From the NCBI RefSeq assembly GCF_003116095.1, contig NZ_LGRA01000021.1, forward strand, positions 348,451 to 412,450: 64,000 nt of DNA, in the 5' to 3' direction. A model generated the notes under the pieces. The model ran no database searches. It was not told the origin of the DNA and was given only the letters and a program-made list of their open reading frames with translations. Below, one piece after another: positions 43,371 to 52,699 of the stretch. Within the stretch, counting starts at the first letter, position 1, and each line of letters starts with the position of its first letter. The stretch is from Azospirillum sp. TSO35-2. GTDB taxonomy: Bacteria > Pseudomonadota > Alphaproteobacteria > Azospirillales > Azospirillaceae. The translations under genes and the position numbers were made by a program.

Positions 43371-45403
43371 AGCAGCGTCCGCAACGCCTGCCCGCGCGGG
43401 CTCGACAGGTCGGGGTCGCGGTCGACCACCAGCCGGGCGTCGTCGCGCGCCACCGCCAGCAGGTCGCCATGCACCGCCAGATCGGCCAGCCGGAAGCCCG
43501 GCAGCCCGGACTGTCGCGTGCCCAGCACCTCGCCGGCGCCGCGCAGCCGCAGATCCTCCTCCGCGATGACAAAGCCGTCCTCGGTGTCGCGCAGCGTCTT
43601 CAGCCGCGCCCGCGCCGTCTCGGTCAGGTGCGGGTCGAACAGCAGCAGGCAGCTCGACGCCTTTTCGCCGCGCCCGACCCGGCCGCGCAGCTGGTGCAGC
43701 TGGGCCAGCCCGAAGCGCTCGGCGTGCTCGATCACCATCACCGTGGCTTCCGGCACGTTGACGCCGACCTCGATCACCGTGGTGGCGACCAGCACGTCCA
43801 GGCTGCCCTCGGCGAAGGCGGCCATCACCGCGTCCTTGTCCGGCCCGCGCATCTTGCCATGGACCAGCCCGACACGGTCGCCGAAGGTCGCGCGCAGATA
43901 GGCGTGGCGTTCGGTGGCGGCAGCAAGGTCGCTCTGTTCCGATTCGTCGACCAGCGGGCAGACCCAATAGACGCGCGCGCCCTCCACCACCTTGCGCTGG
44001 ACGCCGCCCACCACCTCCTCCAGCCGGTCGAGCGCGATGGTGACGGTCTGCACCGGCTTGCGGCCGGCCGGCTTCTCGGTCAGGCGCGAGACGTCCATGT
44101 CGCCGTAGGCGGTCAGGGTCAGCGTGCGCGGAATCGGCGTCGCCGTCATCACCAGCACGTCGACCGCCCGGCCCTTGGCCGACAGTTGCAGCCGCTGGTG
44201 GACGCCGAAGCGGTGCTGCTCGTCGATCACCGCCAGCGCCAGATCCTTGAAGGCGACATCCTCCTGGAACAGCGCGTGGGTGCCGACCAGCAGCGGCAGT
44301 TCGCCCGACGCCAGCCGGTCGAGCACCGCCTGACGCGCCTTGCCCTTGTCGCGGCCGGTCAGCAGCCCGATCTCCACCCCCGCCGCCGCGCACAGCGGGG
44401 CGAGGCTTTCGGCGTGCTGCCGCGCCAGGATCTCGGTCGGCGCCATCAGCGCCGCCTGGGCGCCGGCCTCCACCGCGTTCAGCATCGCCATCAGCGCGAC
44501 CACCGTCTTGCCGCTGCCGACGTCGCCCTGCAACAGCCGCAGCATGCGCCGGTCCGCCGCCATGTCGGCGTGGATGTCCTCCAGCGCCGCCACCTGCGAC
44601 CCGGTCAGCGAGAAGGGCAGCGCCGCCAGCGCCGCGCGCCGCAGACGGCCGTCCCCCTCCGTCACCCGCCCGACCAGACGGCGCTGGCTGGCGCGCACCA
44701 GCATCAGCGCCAACTGGTTGGCCAGCAGCTCGTCGTAGGCGAGGCGGCAGCGGATCGGCGCGGTGGCGGCCAGATCGCCCTCGTCCTCGGGCGTGTGGGC
44801 GCGTTTCAGCGCCTCGTCCCAGCGCGGCCATTGCCGGCGGGCGAGCCACGCCGGGTCCTGCCATTCCACCAGTTCCGGCACCTCGCCCAGCGCGGCGCGC
44901 ACCGCCTTGCGCAGCGTCTTGGCCGGCAGCCCGGCGGTCATCGGATAGACCGGCTCCACCATCTCCAGCTCGTCTTTCGAATCGAGCGGGACGACGGCGT
45001 CGGGGTGGGTGATCTGCGGGGTGTCGTTGAACCACTCGACCTTGCCGGAGACCACCATGGTGGTGCCCACCGGGATCTGCTTGCTCAGCCAGTCGCCGCG
45101 GACGTGGAAATAGACCAGCTCCAGCACGCCGGTGTCGTCGGTGCAGCGGATCTTGTAGGGGTGGCGCGGGTTCAGCGGCGCCGCGTGGGAATCGATGCGG
45201 ACGGTCAGCGTGGCGATGCGGCCATGCGGCGCCTGCGCGATCTTCGGCGAATAGCGGCGGTCGACCACGCCGCAGGGCAGATGCCACAGCAGGTCGACGA
45301 CATGGGCGCCGGCCAGCTTCTCCACCAGCTTGCCCAGCCGGGGGCCGAGGCCGGGGAGCGCGGTGACCGGCTTGAACAGCGGAAACAGAATGGCGGGACG
45401 CAC
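43322..45403 (-). CDS. recG: ATP-dependent DNA helicase RecG
   Basis: 693 residues, the same length as E. coli RecG, when started at GTG 45403; the open frame continues 124 codons upstream without homology. RecG reverses stalled replication forks and migrates branched DNA. Seen are the N-terminal wedge/OB domain (LPGLGPRLGKLVEKLAG, LELVYFHVRGDWL), Walker A LQGDVGSGKTVVAL, DEQH box VIDEQHRFG, motif III MTATPIPRTL and the C-terminal GRVGRGEKASSCLLLF and LRLRGAGEVLGTRQSG. Convergent overlap of 49 bp with the DUF502 gene. Confidence 0.95.
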   Translation of the reverse strand: MRPAILFPLFKPVTALPGLGPRLGKLVEKLAGAHVVDLLWHLPCGVVDRRYSPKIAQAPHGRIATLTVRIDSHAAPLNPRHPYKIRCTDDTGVLELVYFHVRGDWLSKQIPVGTTMVVSGKVEWFNDTPQITHPDAVVPLDSKDELEMVEPVYPMTAGLPAKTLRKAVRAALGEVPELVEWQDPAWLARRQWPRWDEALKRAHTPEDEGDLAATAPIRCRLAYDELLANQLALMLVRASQRRLVGRVTEGDGRLRRAALAALPFSLTGSQVAALEDIHADMAADRRMLRLLQGDVGSGKTVVALMAMLNAVEAGAQAALMAPTEILARQHAESLAPLCAAAGVEIGLLTGRDKGKARQAVLDRLASGELPLLVGTHALFQEDVAFKDLALAVIDEQHRFGVHQRLQLSAKGRAVDVLVMTATPIPRTLTLTAYGDMDVSRLTEKPAGRKPVQTVTIALDRLEEVVGGVQRKVVEGARVYWVCPLVDESEQSDLAAATERHAYLRATFGDRVGLVHGKMRGPDKDAVMAAFAEGSLDVLVATTVIEVGVNVPEATVMVIEHAERFGLAQLHQLRGRVGRGEKASSCLLLFDPHLTETARARLKTLRDTEDGFVIAEEDLRLRGAGEVLGTRQSGLPGFRLADLAVHGDLLAVARDDARLVVDRDPDLSSPRGQALRTLLYLFERDAAAKTLRSG

Positions 45404-45799
45404 GGGCGGGACGCTACCGGTAAGGCTTCGACGATCCACAGAAAGCCGGTTGGCCGGCGCGGCGTCAAGGCCGCAGCGTCGTGCCCCGCGAAAGCGGCGG
45501 TTGGCGACGTCGAGGAAGGAAGGAAGGACGGCGGAGCGCGCCGGGACCGGCGGCCTCAGGTGGGGGGCAACGTTGGCCGAAACAGGGCCAGCGGCGCGCT
45601 CCGCCGAAAGGTGCCGTCCGGAGGCAAACGGGAGGACCGGACGGCCGATCCGATGGCTGGGGACCATCGGGGAGAGACACCAGAAGAGAAGACGCTCTGG
45701 ATGAGCGGCCGGATGTCGGGGGGCTGGTCCGACCGCGTCACAGGACAGACCATAGCCCCACCGCCCTGATCCCAACCTGACCCGCCCATGAAATCGGGT
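45404..45799. other. 396-bp region between recG start and cheA end
   Basis: Upstream of recG and downstream of cheA, both minus strand. It is GC-rich, purine-biased on the plus strand, and open in several frames, but none has a ribosome-binding site or family features. A short CATGAA/TTCATG inverted repeat at 45803-ish overlaps the end of cheA without a T run. The recG promoter should be here; I cannot locate it. Confidence 0.4.
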
Positions 45800-48784
45800 T
45801 CATGAACCGCGGGCCTCGGCGACGCCGATTTTCTGCGCCGCCGCCGCCAGCCGGTACAGCTCGTCGCCGTCGAGGATGATCACGATCCGCCCGTCGTTCA
45901 GCAGCGAGACGCCACCGACCCCCGGCACCTCGGCCAGGCCGGGATGGCTTTCGCGGACGAACAGGTCGCCACGGCGCAGCAGCGTATCGATCTCCAGCCC
46001 GATGCGGCGGTCACCATGGCGCAGCACCACGATCAGGCGCTGTCCGGACCCGGCGGGCGGCCAGTCGCCGTCGGCGGGGAAGCCCAGCGCGTCGGCCAGC
46101 CGCACCACCGGCAGCACCCGCTTGCGGCGCAGCACCGTCCAGCAGCCGGACACCCGGTGGAAGTCGTCGGCGGTGAAGCCGCAGACCTCCTCGACGAAGC
46201 GGTCGGGAATCGCCAGCACCTGGTCGCCGACCTGGACCAGCAGGGTGCGCAGGATCGCCGCCGACAGCGGCAGGTCGATGGCGAAGGCGGTGCCCGCCCC
46301 CTCCCGCGTCCGCGTGGCGATGCTGCCGCCCAGCCGGGTGATGGCGTTGCGCACCACGTCCATGCCGACGCCGCGGCCCGACGTCTCCGTCACCGCGTCC
46401 GCCGTCGAGAAACCGGAGGCGAAGATGAACTCGCGGACGGCGTCGGGCGGCAGCCGGTGGCTGTCCTCCTCACCGACCAGCCCCTGGCGCACCGCCTTGG
46501 CGCGCACCGCCTCCGTCGCAATGCCGCGGCCGTCGTCGGCGATCTCCACCACCACGCGGCTGTTGCGCTGGATGGCGCGCAGGCACAGCGTCGCCTGGGC
46601 CGGCTTGCCCGCCGCCTCGCGCTCCGCCGGCGCTTCGATGCCGTGGTCGATGGCGTTGCGGACCATGTGCATCAGCGGGTCGTAGAGCGTCTCCACCATG
46701 CTCTTGTCGATGCGGACCTCGCCGCCCTCCATGGCGAAGCGCACCGACTTGCCCTGCACCCGCGCCAGTTCGCGAACGACGCGGGGGAACTGGTTGAACA
46801 GCGTTTCGATCGGCACGACGCGCAAATCCAGCGCCGCCTCGCGCAGCCGGTCGACCGAGCGGCTGAGCTGGGTGTCGAGTTCGCCCAGGTCGCGGCGGTG
46901 ATGCTCCACCGCCTCCTGCAGGGCGCGCAGGTCGGGATCGCCGGCGCCCAGCCGCTCGGCCAGCGCCGCCAGCGCGCGTTCCAGCCGCAGGTCGTTGGCG
47001 GTGGCGTTCAACTCGCCGGATAGCAGCACCATGCCGTCGATGCGCGCCATGAAGCGGTCGACCACCGCGCCCGGCACCCGCAGCACGCCGCCGCCGGGGA
47101 CCGGCGCCGACTGCCGCGCCGGGCCGGACGGCGCGGTGGCGGGTGGGCCCATGGTCGGGAGCGCTGGCGACGCGCCGGCCGCCGCGAGCGCCGGCAGGGC
47201 GGCACCGGCGGCCGACGCTTCGGGCTGCCGCTCCACGGCCTCCGGGGCGCCCTCCGGATCGCCGCCCTCCGTCGCCGGGACACAGCGGCGGATGCGCAGG
47301 AACTGCCCGCCGGGGTCGATGGCCGACAGCGCGTCGGCCAGCACCGACCGTTCCTGGGGCGAGGCGACCAACACGCGCAGCCAGGTCTTGCCGTCGATGA
47401 ACTCCGGCCAGTTGGTGATCGCCCGCACCCGGCTGCCCAACCATTGGACGAAGCCCGACGCGACCTCCGCCGAGGTTTCCAGGAAGGCGGTGACCTCGTA
47501 CAGCCGCGTCTGCGGATCGGCGACGGCGGCGCGCAGGTCGGCGGTGCTGTCCGGCGACAGGAAACGCAGCAGGCCGGGGTCGAGGCCGAAGGCCGCCAGC
47601 TCGTCGGCGGTCAGCGGCCGGCGCGCCTCCCCGGCGGCGGCCTCGGCCGACACGGCGTCGACGAAGGCGCGCAGACGGGTGTCCAGGCCGGACGCGGTGT
47701 CGGCGTCCAGATCCTCGGCCGGGTCGCGCACCGCCCGCTCCGCCAGATCGACCAGCGCCGCGCGGGCGTCGGCGAGCAGCGGCGGCCAGTCGGCGTGATC
47801 GCCGGCAGGCACCCGCCGCACCACGTCGGCCAACACGCGCACCAGCGCCGCGCCGTGCGGCAGCCGGACGATGTCGAGCGTCGCACCGATGCGATCGAGC
47901 AAACCGGCCAGCTCGGCGGCAGCCGCCGGCTCGGCCAGCGCCGCCCGATCGGCCATCAGCGCCGCGGCGCGGGCGCTGCCCTGCGCCAGCACCTGCGCGT
48001 TGTGGTCGGCGAGCAGCGTCGCCAGGATCGCCGCCCCGGCGTCCTTGCCGGTCAGCCGGCCGACGCGAGCACTGGCGGTGGCGACGCCCTGAAGCTCGCG
48101 CAGGATGCCGTCGGCGTCGCGGGCGGCCAGCGCCGCGCGGAAGCGGCGCAACGTGTCGGCGAAGGGCAGGAAATTCAGCCGCTCGCAGGCGATCTCCAGC
48201 CGCTCCGCCGCGTCGTCGACGCTGCGCGTCCCGTCCTCGTCCAGTCCGGACAGGTCGAGCGCGCGGGTCAGCGTCGCCATGCCGTCGTGCAGCAGCCCGA
48301 CGAACAGGCCCAGCATCCGTTCGTTCTCATGCAGCCGCACCGGCGGGGCGGCCGGCGGGGCCGCGGCCGGCGTGGGCACCGCCACCTCGCCGCCCAGCGC
48401 GTCCAGGCGGGCCAGCAGGTCGGCCGGCGCCTGCCCGTCGCGGCGGTCGCGGGTCGCTGTCTCCGCCAGCCCGCGCAGGGCGTCCAGCGCCTCCAGCAGC
48501 GGTGCGGTCACCGCATCGCTCAGCGCCAGCGCGCCGCCGCGCACGCGGCCCAGGATCGTCTCCGCCCGGTGGGCCACCGCCTCCATCGCGAACAGGTCCA
48601 TGGCGCGCGCCGCGCCCTTCAGCGAGTGGAAGGAACGGAACAGCGCGGCCACCCGTTCGCGCTCCGCCCCATCGCCGGCGTCCCCGGTGGAGGGCGCGGA
48701 CAGCAGCTTTTCAAGCAGGTCGAAATGCTCGCCGGCCTCGATGCCGAACTGCCGCCACAGGGTTTCGATCAGCTCGCTGCTCAT
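45800..48784 (-). CDS. cheA: chemotaxis histidine kinase CheA
   Basis: 994 residues, much longer than E. coli CheA (654). P1/Hpt domain at 1-120 with phosphosite His53 in FHSLKGAARAM; a long helical and then alpha/beta region (about 150-560) of unclear identity, including DPGLLRFLSPDSTADLRAAV and WPEFIDGKTWLRVLVAS; P3 dimerisation helices (LDTQLSRSVDRLREAALDLR); P4 kinase with HMVRNAIDHG, DDGRGI and SGRGVGMDVV; and the C-terminal CheW-like P5 domain. No receiver domain is fused. Last gene of the cluster, 19 bp after cheY. Confidence 0.93.
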   Translation of the reverse strand: MSSELIETLWRQFGIEAGEHFDLLEKLLSAPSTGDAGDGAERERVAALFRSFHSLKGAARAMDLFAMEAVAHRAETILGRVRGGALALSDAVTAPLLEALDALRGLAETATRDRRDGQAPADLLARLDALGGEVAVPTPAAAPPAAPPVRLHENERMLGLFVGLLHDGMATLTRALDLSGLDEDGTRSVDDAAERLEIACERLNFLPFADTLRRFRAALAARDADGILRELQGVATASARVGRLTGKDAGAAILATLLADHNAQVLAQGSARAAALMADRAALAEPAAAAELAGLLDRIGATLDIVRLPHGAALVRVLADVVRRVPAGDHADWPPLLADARAALVDLAERAVRDPAEDLDADTASGLDTRLRAFVDAVSAEAAAGEARRPLTADELAAFGLDPGLLRFLSPDSTADLRAAVADPQTRLYEVTAFLETSAEVASGFVQWLGSRVRAITNWPEFIDGKTWLRVLVASPQERSVLADALSAIDPGGQFLRIRRCVPATEGGDPEGAPEAVERQPEASAAGAALPALAAAGASPALPTMGPPATAPSGPARQSAPVPGGGVLRVPGAVVDRFMARIDGMVLLSGELNATANDLRLERALAALAERLGAGDPDLRALQEAVEHHRRDLGELDTQLSRSVDRLREAALDLRVVPIETLFNQFPRVVRELARVQGKSVRFAMEGGEVRIDKSMVETLYDPLMHMVRNAIDHGIEAPAEREAAGKPAQATLCLRAIQRNSRVVVEIADDGRGIATEAVRAKAVRQGLVGEEDSHRLPPDAVREFIFASGFSTADAVTETSGRGVGMDVVRNAITRLGGSIATRTREGAGTAFAIDLPLSAAILRTLLVQVGDQVLAIPDRFVEEVCGFTADDFHRVSGCWTVLRRKRVLPVVRLADALGFPADGDWPPAGSGQRLIVVLRHGDRRIGLEIDTLLRRGDLFVRESHPGLAEVPGVGGVSLLNDGRIVIILDGDELYRLAAAAQKIGVAEARGS

Positions 48785-48803
48785 GGGTGCCGCCGCGCGC
48801 GCG

Positions 48804-49226
48804 TCAGGGCTTCGCCGGCGGGGGCAGGCCGGCGGCGCGGCGGATGGCGGCGACGATGTCGTGGCCCTTCTTGTGGGCGAGGTCGAGGCTCATGGTGCCG
48901 GACGGCTTGGCGATGATCTCCACCGCGCCCAGCGCCCGGGCCTCGTTCGCCTCGGGCGATCCGACCTGCGCGACCGACGAGATGATGATCACCTTGGCGC
49001 GCGACATCAGCGACAGATGCTCCATCACCTCCAGCCCGGACATCTCCGGCATCTCGATGTCGAGCAGCACGATGTCGGGCTTCAGGCTCTTGACCATCTC
49101 CAGGGCCACCTTGCCGTTTTCGGCCGCGCCGACGAGCGACAGCTCGTCGTCCGCGCGCACGATGTCGCCGATGATGGTGCGCATCAGCACCGAGTCATCG
49201 ACCAGCAGGATCGTCGGCTTCGCCAT
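48804..49226 (-). CDS. cheY: CheY-type response regulator
   Basis: 140-residue stand-alone receiver: acidic pocket Asp10/Asp11, phospho-acceptor Asp56 (IVLLDIEMP), SS in IIISSVA and Lys in IIAKPSGT. The PSGT segment and MSGLEVMEHLS resemble receivers of CheB proteins more than motor-binding CheY, so it may have arisen from a CheB receiver and may not act on the flagellar switch. It lies 43 bp after cheB and 19 bp before cheA. Confidence 0.88.
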   Translation of the reverse strand: MAKPTILLVDDSVLMRTIIGDIVRADDELSLVGAAENGKVALEMVKSLKPDIVLLDIEMPEMSGLEVMEHLSLMSRAKVIIISSVAQVGSPEANEARALGAVEIIAKPSGTMSLDLAHKKGHDIVAAIRRAAGLPPPAKP

Positions 49227-49269
49227 GGGTGAAGGGTTCCTATGCGTTTCTCGGGTCGAGGGTAAGATA

Positions 49270-50343
49270 TCAGGTCAGGGTGAAGAGTGCGTTCAGCTTG
49301 CGGGCGATGTCGGCGACCGGCAACACCTCCGTCGCGATGCCGGCGCGGATCGCCGCCTTGGGCATGCCGTCGACGGCGCAGCTTGCCGGATCCTGGACCA
49401 GGACCGGCAGGCGCCGCCCGGCGAAGGCGGTCCCGCCGGCGCTGCCGTCGTCGCCCATGCCGGTCAGCACCACCGCCACCGGCGATTCGGCAGACTCCGC
49501 GGCGGAACGGAACAGCCGGTCGGCCGACGGGTGGTAGATGGAGCCGCCGTCGTCCTGCGCGTGCAGGGTGAAACGGCCGCCGGGGCCGCGTCGGACCACC
49601 CAGTCGCCGCCGCCGCGCAGCACAGTGACCGTCCCCGGTTCCAGCATCTGCCCATCGCCACCCTCGACCACCGGACGGTCGAGCGACCGGGCGAGCGACG
49701 CCGCGAATCCGGCGGTGAAGCTGGCCGGCATGTGCTGCGCCACCACCAGCGGACAGGGCAGCGGCCCCAGCTCCCGCAGCAGCTCGACCAGCGCCACCGG
49801 CCCGCCGGTCGATACGCCGACCACCACCAGATCCGGCCGATGCCCGCTCACCGGGGGGCGCGGCGGCTGAGCGGACACCGCCATCACCGGCGGGGGCGCG
49901 GGAGTCTCGGGCGCCTCCCCGGTCGCGGCCATGCGCCAGCGGCCCCAGTGGCGCACCTTCTCGGTCAGCTGGCGTTCGATCGACGCCATGTCGAAGGTGA
50001 TGAAGGAGCTGTTCTTGCAGACGAAATCGACCGCCCCGGTTTCCAGCGCGCGGATGGTGGCCGCCGCCCCCTCCGACGTCTCGTTGGACACCATGATGCA
50101 GGGCGGGCCCTTTTCCGCTGCGATGGCCTGGACCGACTCGATGCCGTCCATGATCGGCATGTTCAGGTCCATGGCGACGACGTGCGGCTTCAGCTTGCGC
50201 GACAGGCGCAGCGCCTCCGCCCCGTTGCGCGCCTCGCCGACGATCTCGATGTCGGACGCCGGCTCCAGCATCTTGCGCAGCGCGATGCGGACGAAGTTGC
50301 TGTCGTCGACCACCAGCAGGCGGATGCGGGGAGGGCTGCTCAT
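49270..50343 (-). CDS. cheB: chemotaxis response regulator protein-glutamate methylesterase CheB
   Basis: 357 residues: N-terminal receiver (LLVVDDSNFVRIAL, acceptor Asp in VVAMDLNMP) and C-terminal methylesterase with catalytic Ser in VGVSTGGPVAL, His in VVAQHMPASF and Asp in VLTGMGDDGS. It demethylates or deamidates receptor glutamates/glutamines, opposing CheR. The ATG at 50343 overlaps the stop of the CheW gene (ATGA). Confidence 0.95.
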   Translation of the reverse strand: MSSPPRIRLLVVDDSNFVRIALRKMLEPASDIEIVGEARNGAEALRLSRKLKPHVVAMDLNMPIMDGIESVQAIAAEKGPPCIMVSNETSEGAAATIRALETGAVDFVCKNSSFITFDMASIERQLTEKVRHWGRWRMAATGEAPETPAPPPVMAVSAQPPRPPVSGHRPDLVVVGVSTGGPVALVELLRELGPLPCPLVVAQHMPASFTAGFAASLARSLDRPVVEGGDGQMLEPGTVTVLRGGGDWVVRRGPGGRFTLHAQDDGGSIYHPSADRLFRSAAESAESPVAVVLTGMGDDGSAGGTAFAGRRLPVLVQDPASCAVDGMPKAAIRAGIATEVLPVADIARKLNALFTLT

Positions 50344-51788
50344 CGCGCGACGCTCCCGCCCGGCAGGGAGCGGACGTTGCCGGGTTCGGGTGCGGTGGCG
50401 GTCAGCCCCTCCGGCCGCAGCACAGGGATCAGCGCGTGGTCCAGGCGGATGACCGCGGCGGTCAGCCGGTCCGACAGCGGGTCGATGTCGTCGGCGGCGA
50501 TCTTGCGGATGCGCTGGATCTCGTCGGCGATCACCGCGACGGTGCCGCCCTCGATCTCGACCAGGATGGCGACGCCGGGTGCGGCCGGGGTGCGGCCGAC
50601 CGGCCCCTGCGCCAGCAGGCGCCGCAGGTCGATCACCGGCAGGATGCTGCCGTCGACGTCGGTCAGCCCGTCGAAGCTCGCGGTGCCGTCGGGCAGGCGC
50701 AGGCGGTCCGACGACTCCACCACCCGGCGGACCTTCTCGAACTCCAGGGCATAGACCCGCGCCTCCACCACCAAGGTCAGGAAGCGGCGGTAGAAGCGGC
50801 GCGGCAGCCGGCTGTCCGCCATGTCGCCGTCGGGGTCGGCGCCTTCCGGCACGAAGCGGCCGATGTCGTCGAGATGATCGCCCAGCATGCGCGCTCCGCT
50901 CCTCACGTCGAGCCATGTCCCATCGTAATCCACGATTTCCGCCGGCGCACCGGCTTCGCCGGCGCGGATGCGGTCGAGCGGAAAGCGCACCACCCCGCGC
51001 ACCCCGTCCACCCGCACGCCCACCGGCCCGCAGCGCGTCCGCAGCACCACGGCGTAGCCGCCGGAGGCGTCGGCCTTGCTTCCCACGCCCAGCGGATCGG
51101 TCACCAGCACCGACCGCCGCTGAACCCGCGCCACCCCCTGCACCAGGGCCGGGGCGTTGGGCAGCGGGCGCAGCGTGCCCAGCGGGAAGACCAGCAGCAC
51201 GTCGGCCATCGCCAGCGCCTGGGGCCGGCCGCCGGCCTCCACCACCAGCAGGCGGACGCTGGCCCGCTCGCGCGACGGGTCGGGCGGGTCGGCGGCGGCC
51301 CCGGTCAGCGCGTCGCCGCCGGTGGTGCCGGCCAGCAGCCCGGCCATCGTCCGGCCGCAGCCCAGCTCCATCCGGTCGGGGTCGAGCAGCCGCAGCGAGC
51401 GGTCGCCATGCCGCAGCCGCCCGGCCACCGGCGCGCCCTCGTCCTCCGCCTCGGCTCCGGCCAGCGTGACCCGCTCCGGCGGCAGCGTTCCGCCGATCCG
51501 CCCGGCGCGCAGCGCCAGCAGCCCGGCCCCGGCGCGCAGCACGATCAGCAGCCCGCCACGCCGCCCTCCCCCCCAGGCCAGACCCAGCGACGCGTAGCCG
51601 GTGACGTCCAGCACCGGCAGGATGCGCCCGGCGACGTTCGCCAGCCCCTCCACCTGCGGCGGGGCGAAGGGCAGCCGGGTGGTGCCGGTCGATTCGGCGA
51701 CCTCCTCCACCCGGTCGGACGGCACGGCGAACGGCACACCGGCGATGTCGAAGGTCAGGAATCCGCCACCGGGCAAGGCCGCCGTCAT
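50340..51788 (-). CDS. triple-CheW-domain coupling protein
   Basis: 482 residues made of three tandem CheW folds: domain 1 at about 8-140 (FLTFDIAGVPFAVPSDRVEEV, GRILPVLDV), domain 2 at about 178-320 (VRLLVVEAGGRPQALAMADVL, SVLVTDPLG; degenerate) and domain 3 at about 335-470 (FLTLVVEARVYALEFEKVRRV, GSILPVIDLRRLL, VAVIADEIQRIRKI). Ordinary CheW has one domain of ~150 residues. It is the only CheW in the cluster, so it must connect receptors and CheA, perhaps contacting several partners at once. Overlaps cheR and cheB stop-to-start. Confidence 0.88.
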   Translation of the reverse strand: MTAALPGGGFLTFDIAGVPFAVPSDRVEEVAESTGTTRLPFAPPQVEGLANVAGRILPVLDVTGYASLGLAWGGGRRGGLLIVLRAGAGLLALRAGRIGGTLPPERVTLAGAEAEDEGAPVAGRLRHGDRSLRLLDPDRMELGCGRTMAGLLAGTTGGDALTGAAADPPDPSRERASVRLLVVEAGGRPQALAMADVLLVFPLGTLRPLPNAPALVQGVARVQRRSVLVTDPLGVGSKADASGGYAVVLRTRCGPVGVRVDGVRGVVRFPLDRIRAGEAGAPAEIVDYDGTWLDVRSGARMLGDHLDDIGRFVPEGADPDGDMADSRLPRRFYRRFLTLVVEARVYALEFEKVRRVVESSDRLRLPDGTASFDGLTDVDGSILPVIDLRRLLAQGPVGRTPAAPGVAILVEIEGGTVAVIADEIQRIRKIAADDIDPLSDRLTAAVIRLDHALIPVLRPEGLTATAPEPGNVRSLPGGSVAR

Positions 51789-52699
51789 GGCCCGCCCCCT
51801 CGCCGCCGATAGGCGAGCGCGCGGTCGCCGCGCACCCGCTCGAATCCCGTTTCGTCGCCCAGCCGGTCGGTGGTGCCCAGCACCAGCCAGCCGCCGGGCG
51901 CCACCGCCGCCGTCAGCAGGCGCAAGGCGCGATCCCGGCTGTCGTCGTCGAAATAGATCATCACGTTGCGGCAGGACACGAGGTCGAAGCCGCCATCGGG
52001 CGCCCCCGCCGGCAGCCCGTCGTCCATCAGATTGTGGCGGTCGAATCGCACGACCCGCCGGGCGTCGGCCCGCACCCGGCGGTGCAGCGGCGCCTCGTCC
52101 CCCAACGGCACGAACCAGCCGGCGTATTCCGGCGGCAGCTCGCGGAACGGCCCCAGCCCCTCGCCGCCATAGCAGGCGTTGCGGGCCTGCCGCACGGCGA
52201 CGCGGCTGAGGTCGGTGCCCAGGACCTCCACGGTCCAGCCGGTCTCCAGCCCCTGCACGGTCCGCCGCGCCTCGCCACAATCGGCCAGCGCCTCCAGCGT
52301 CACGATGGCGAGGCTGTAGGCCTCCTCCCCGGTGGCGCAGCCGGCGCTCCACAGCCGCAGCATCCGCTCCGCCCGCCGCGCCGCGATCATCCGCGGCAGG
52401 ACATGGCGACGCAGATGCTCGTGGTGCGGCAGATCGCGGAAGACATAGGTCTCGTGGATGGTCAGGTTCTCGATCAGGCTCAGCCAGTCCGGGCTGTCGG
52501 CCGGCGCCCGCTCGATCAAATTCACCCAATCCTCCAGCACCGGCAGCGGCATCGCCGCCAGGATGCGCGCCAGCTTGCGCTCCAGCGGGCGGTCGTGACG
52601 GATGCCGGCCTTGCGCCGGACGTCGTCCAGCAGCCGCCGCGCCAGCGCGTCCAGCGTGCCGGCACCAACGGAGGGGGGATGCGCGTCGCCGTCGCTCAC
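51785..52699 (-). CDS. cheR: chemotaxis protein methyltransferase CheR
   Basis: 304 residues from GTG 52699, which overlaps the chemoreceptor stop (GTGA). N-terminal helical domain, then a SAM-binding domain: NLTIHETYVFRD, LRLWSAGCATGEEAYSLAI, DLVSCRNVMIYFD. It methylates receptor glutamates. Neither receptor here has a C-terminal CheR-binding pentapeptide, so recruitment must be direct. Confidence 0.95.
   Translation of the reverse strand: MSDGDAHPPSVGAGTLDALARRLLDDVRRKAGIRHDRPLERKLARILAAMPLPVLEDWVNLIERAPADSPDWLSLIENLTIHETYVFRDLPHHEHLRRHVLPRMIAARRAERMLRLWSAGCATGEEAYSLAIVTLEALADCGEARRTVQGLETGWTVEVLGTDLSRVAVRQARNACYGGEGLGPFRELPPEYAGWFVPLGDEAPLHRRVRADARRVVRFDRHNLMDDGLPAGAPDGGFDLVSCRNVMIYFDDDSRDRALRLLTAAVAPGGWLVLGTTDRLGDETGFERVRGDRALAYRRRGGGP

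Noticed and set aside
45481..45780. Possible 99-residue Arg/Gly-rich protein
   Set aside because: No ribosome-binding site and composition typical of random GC-rich frames.
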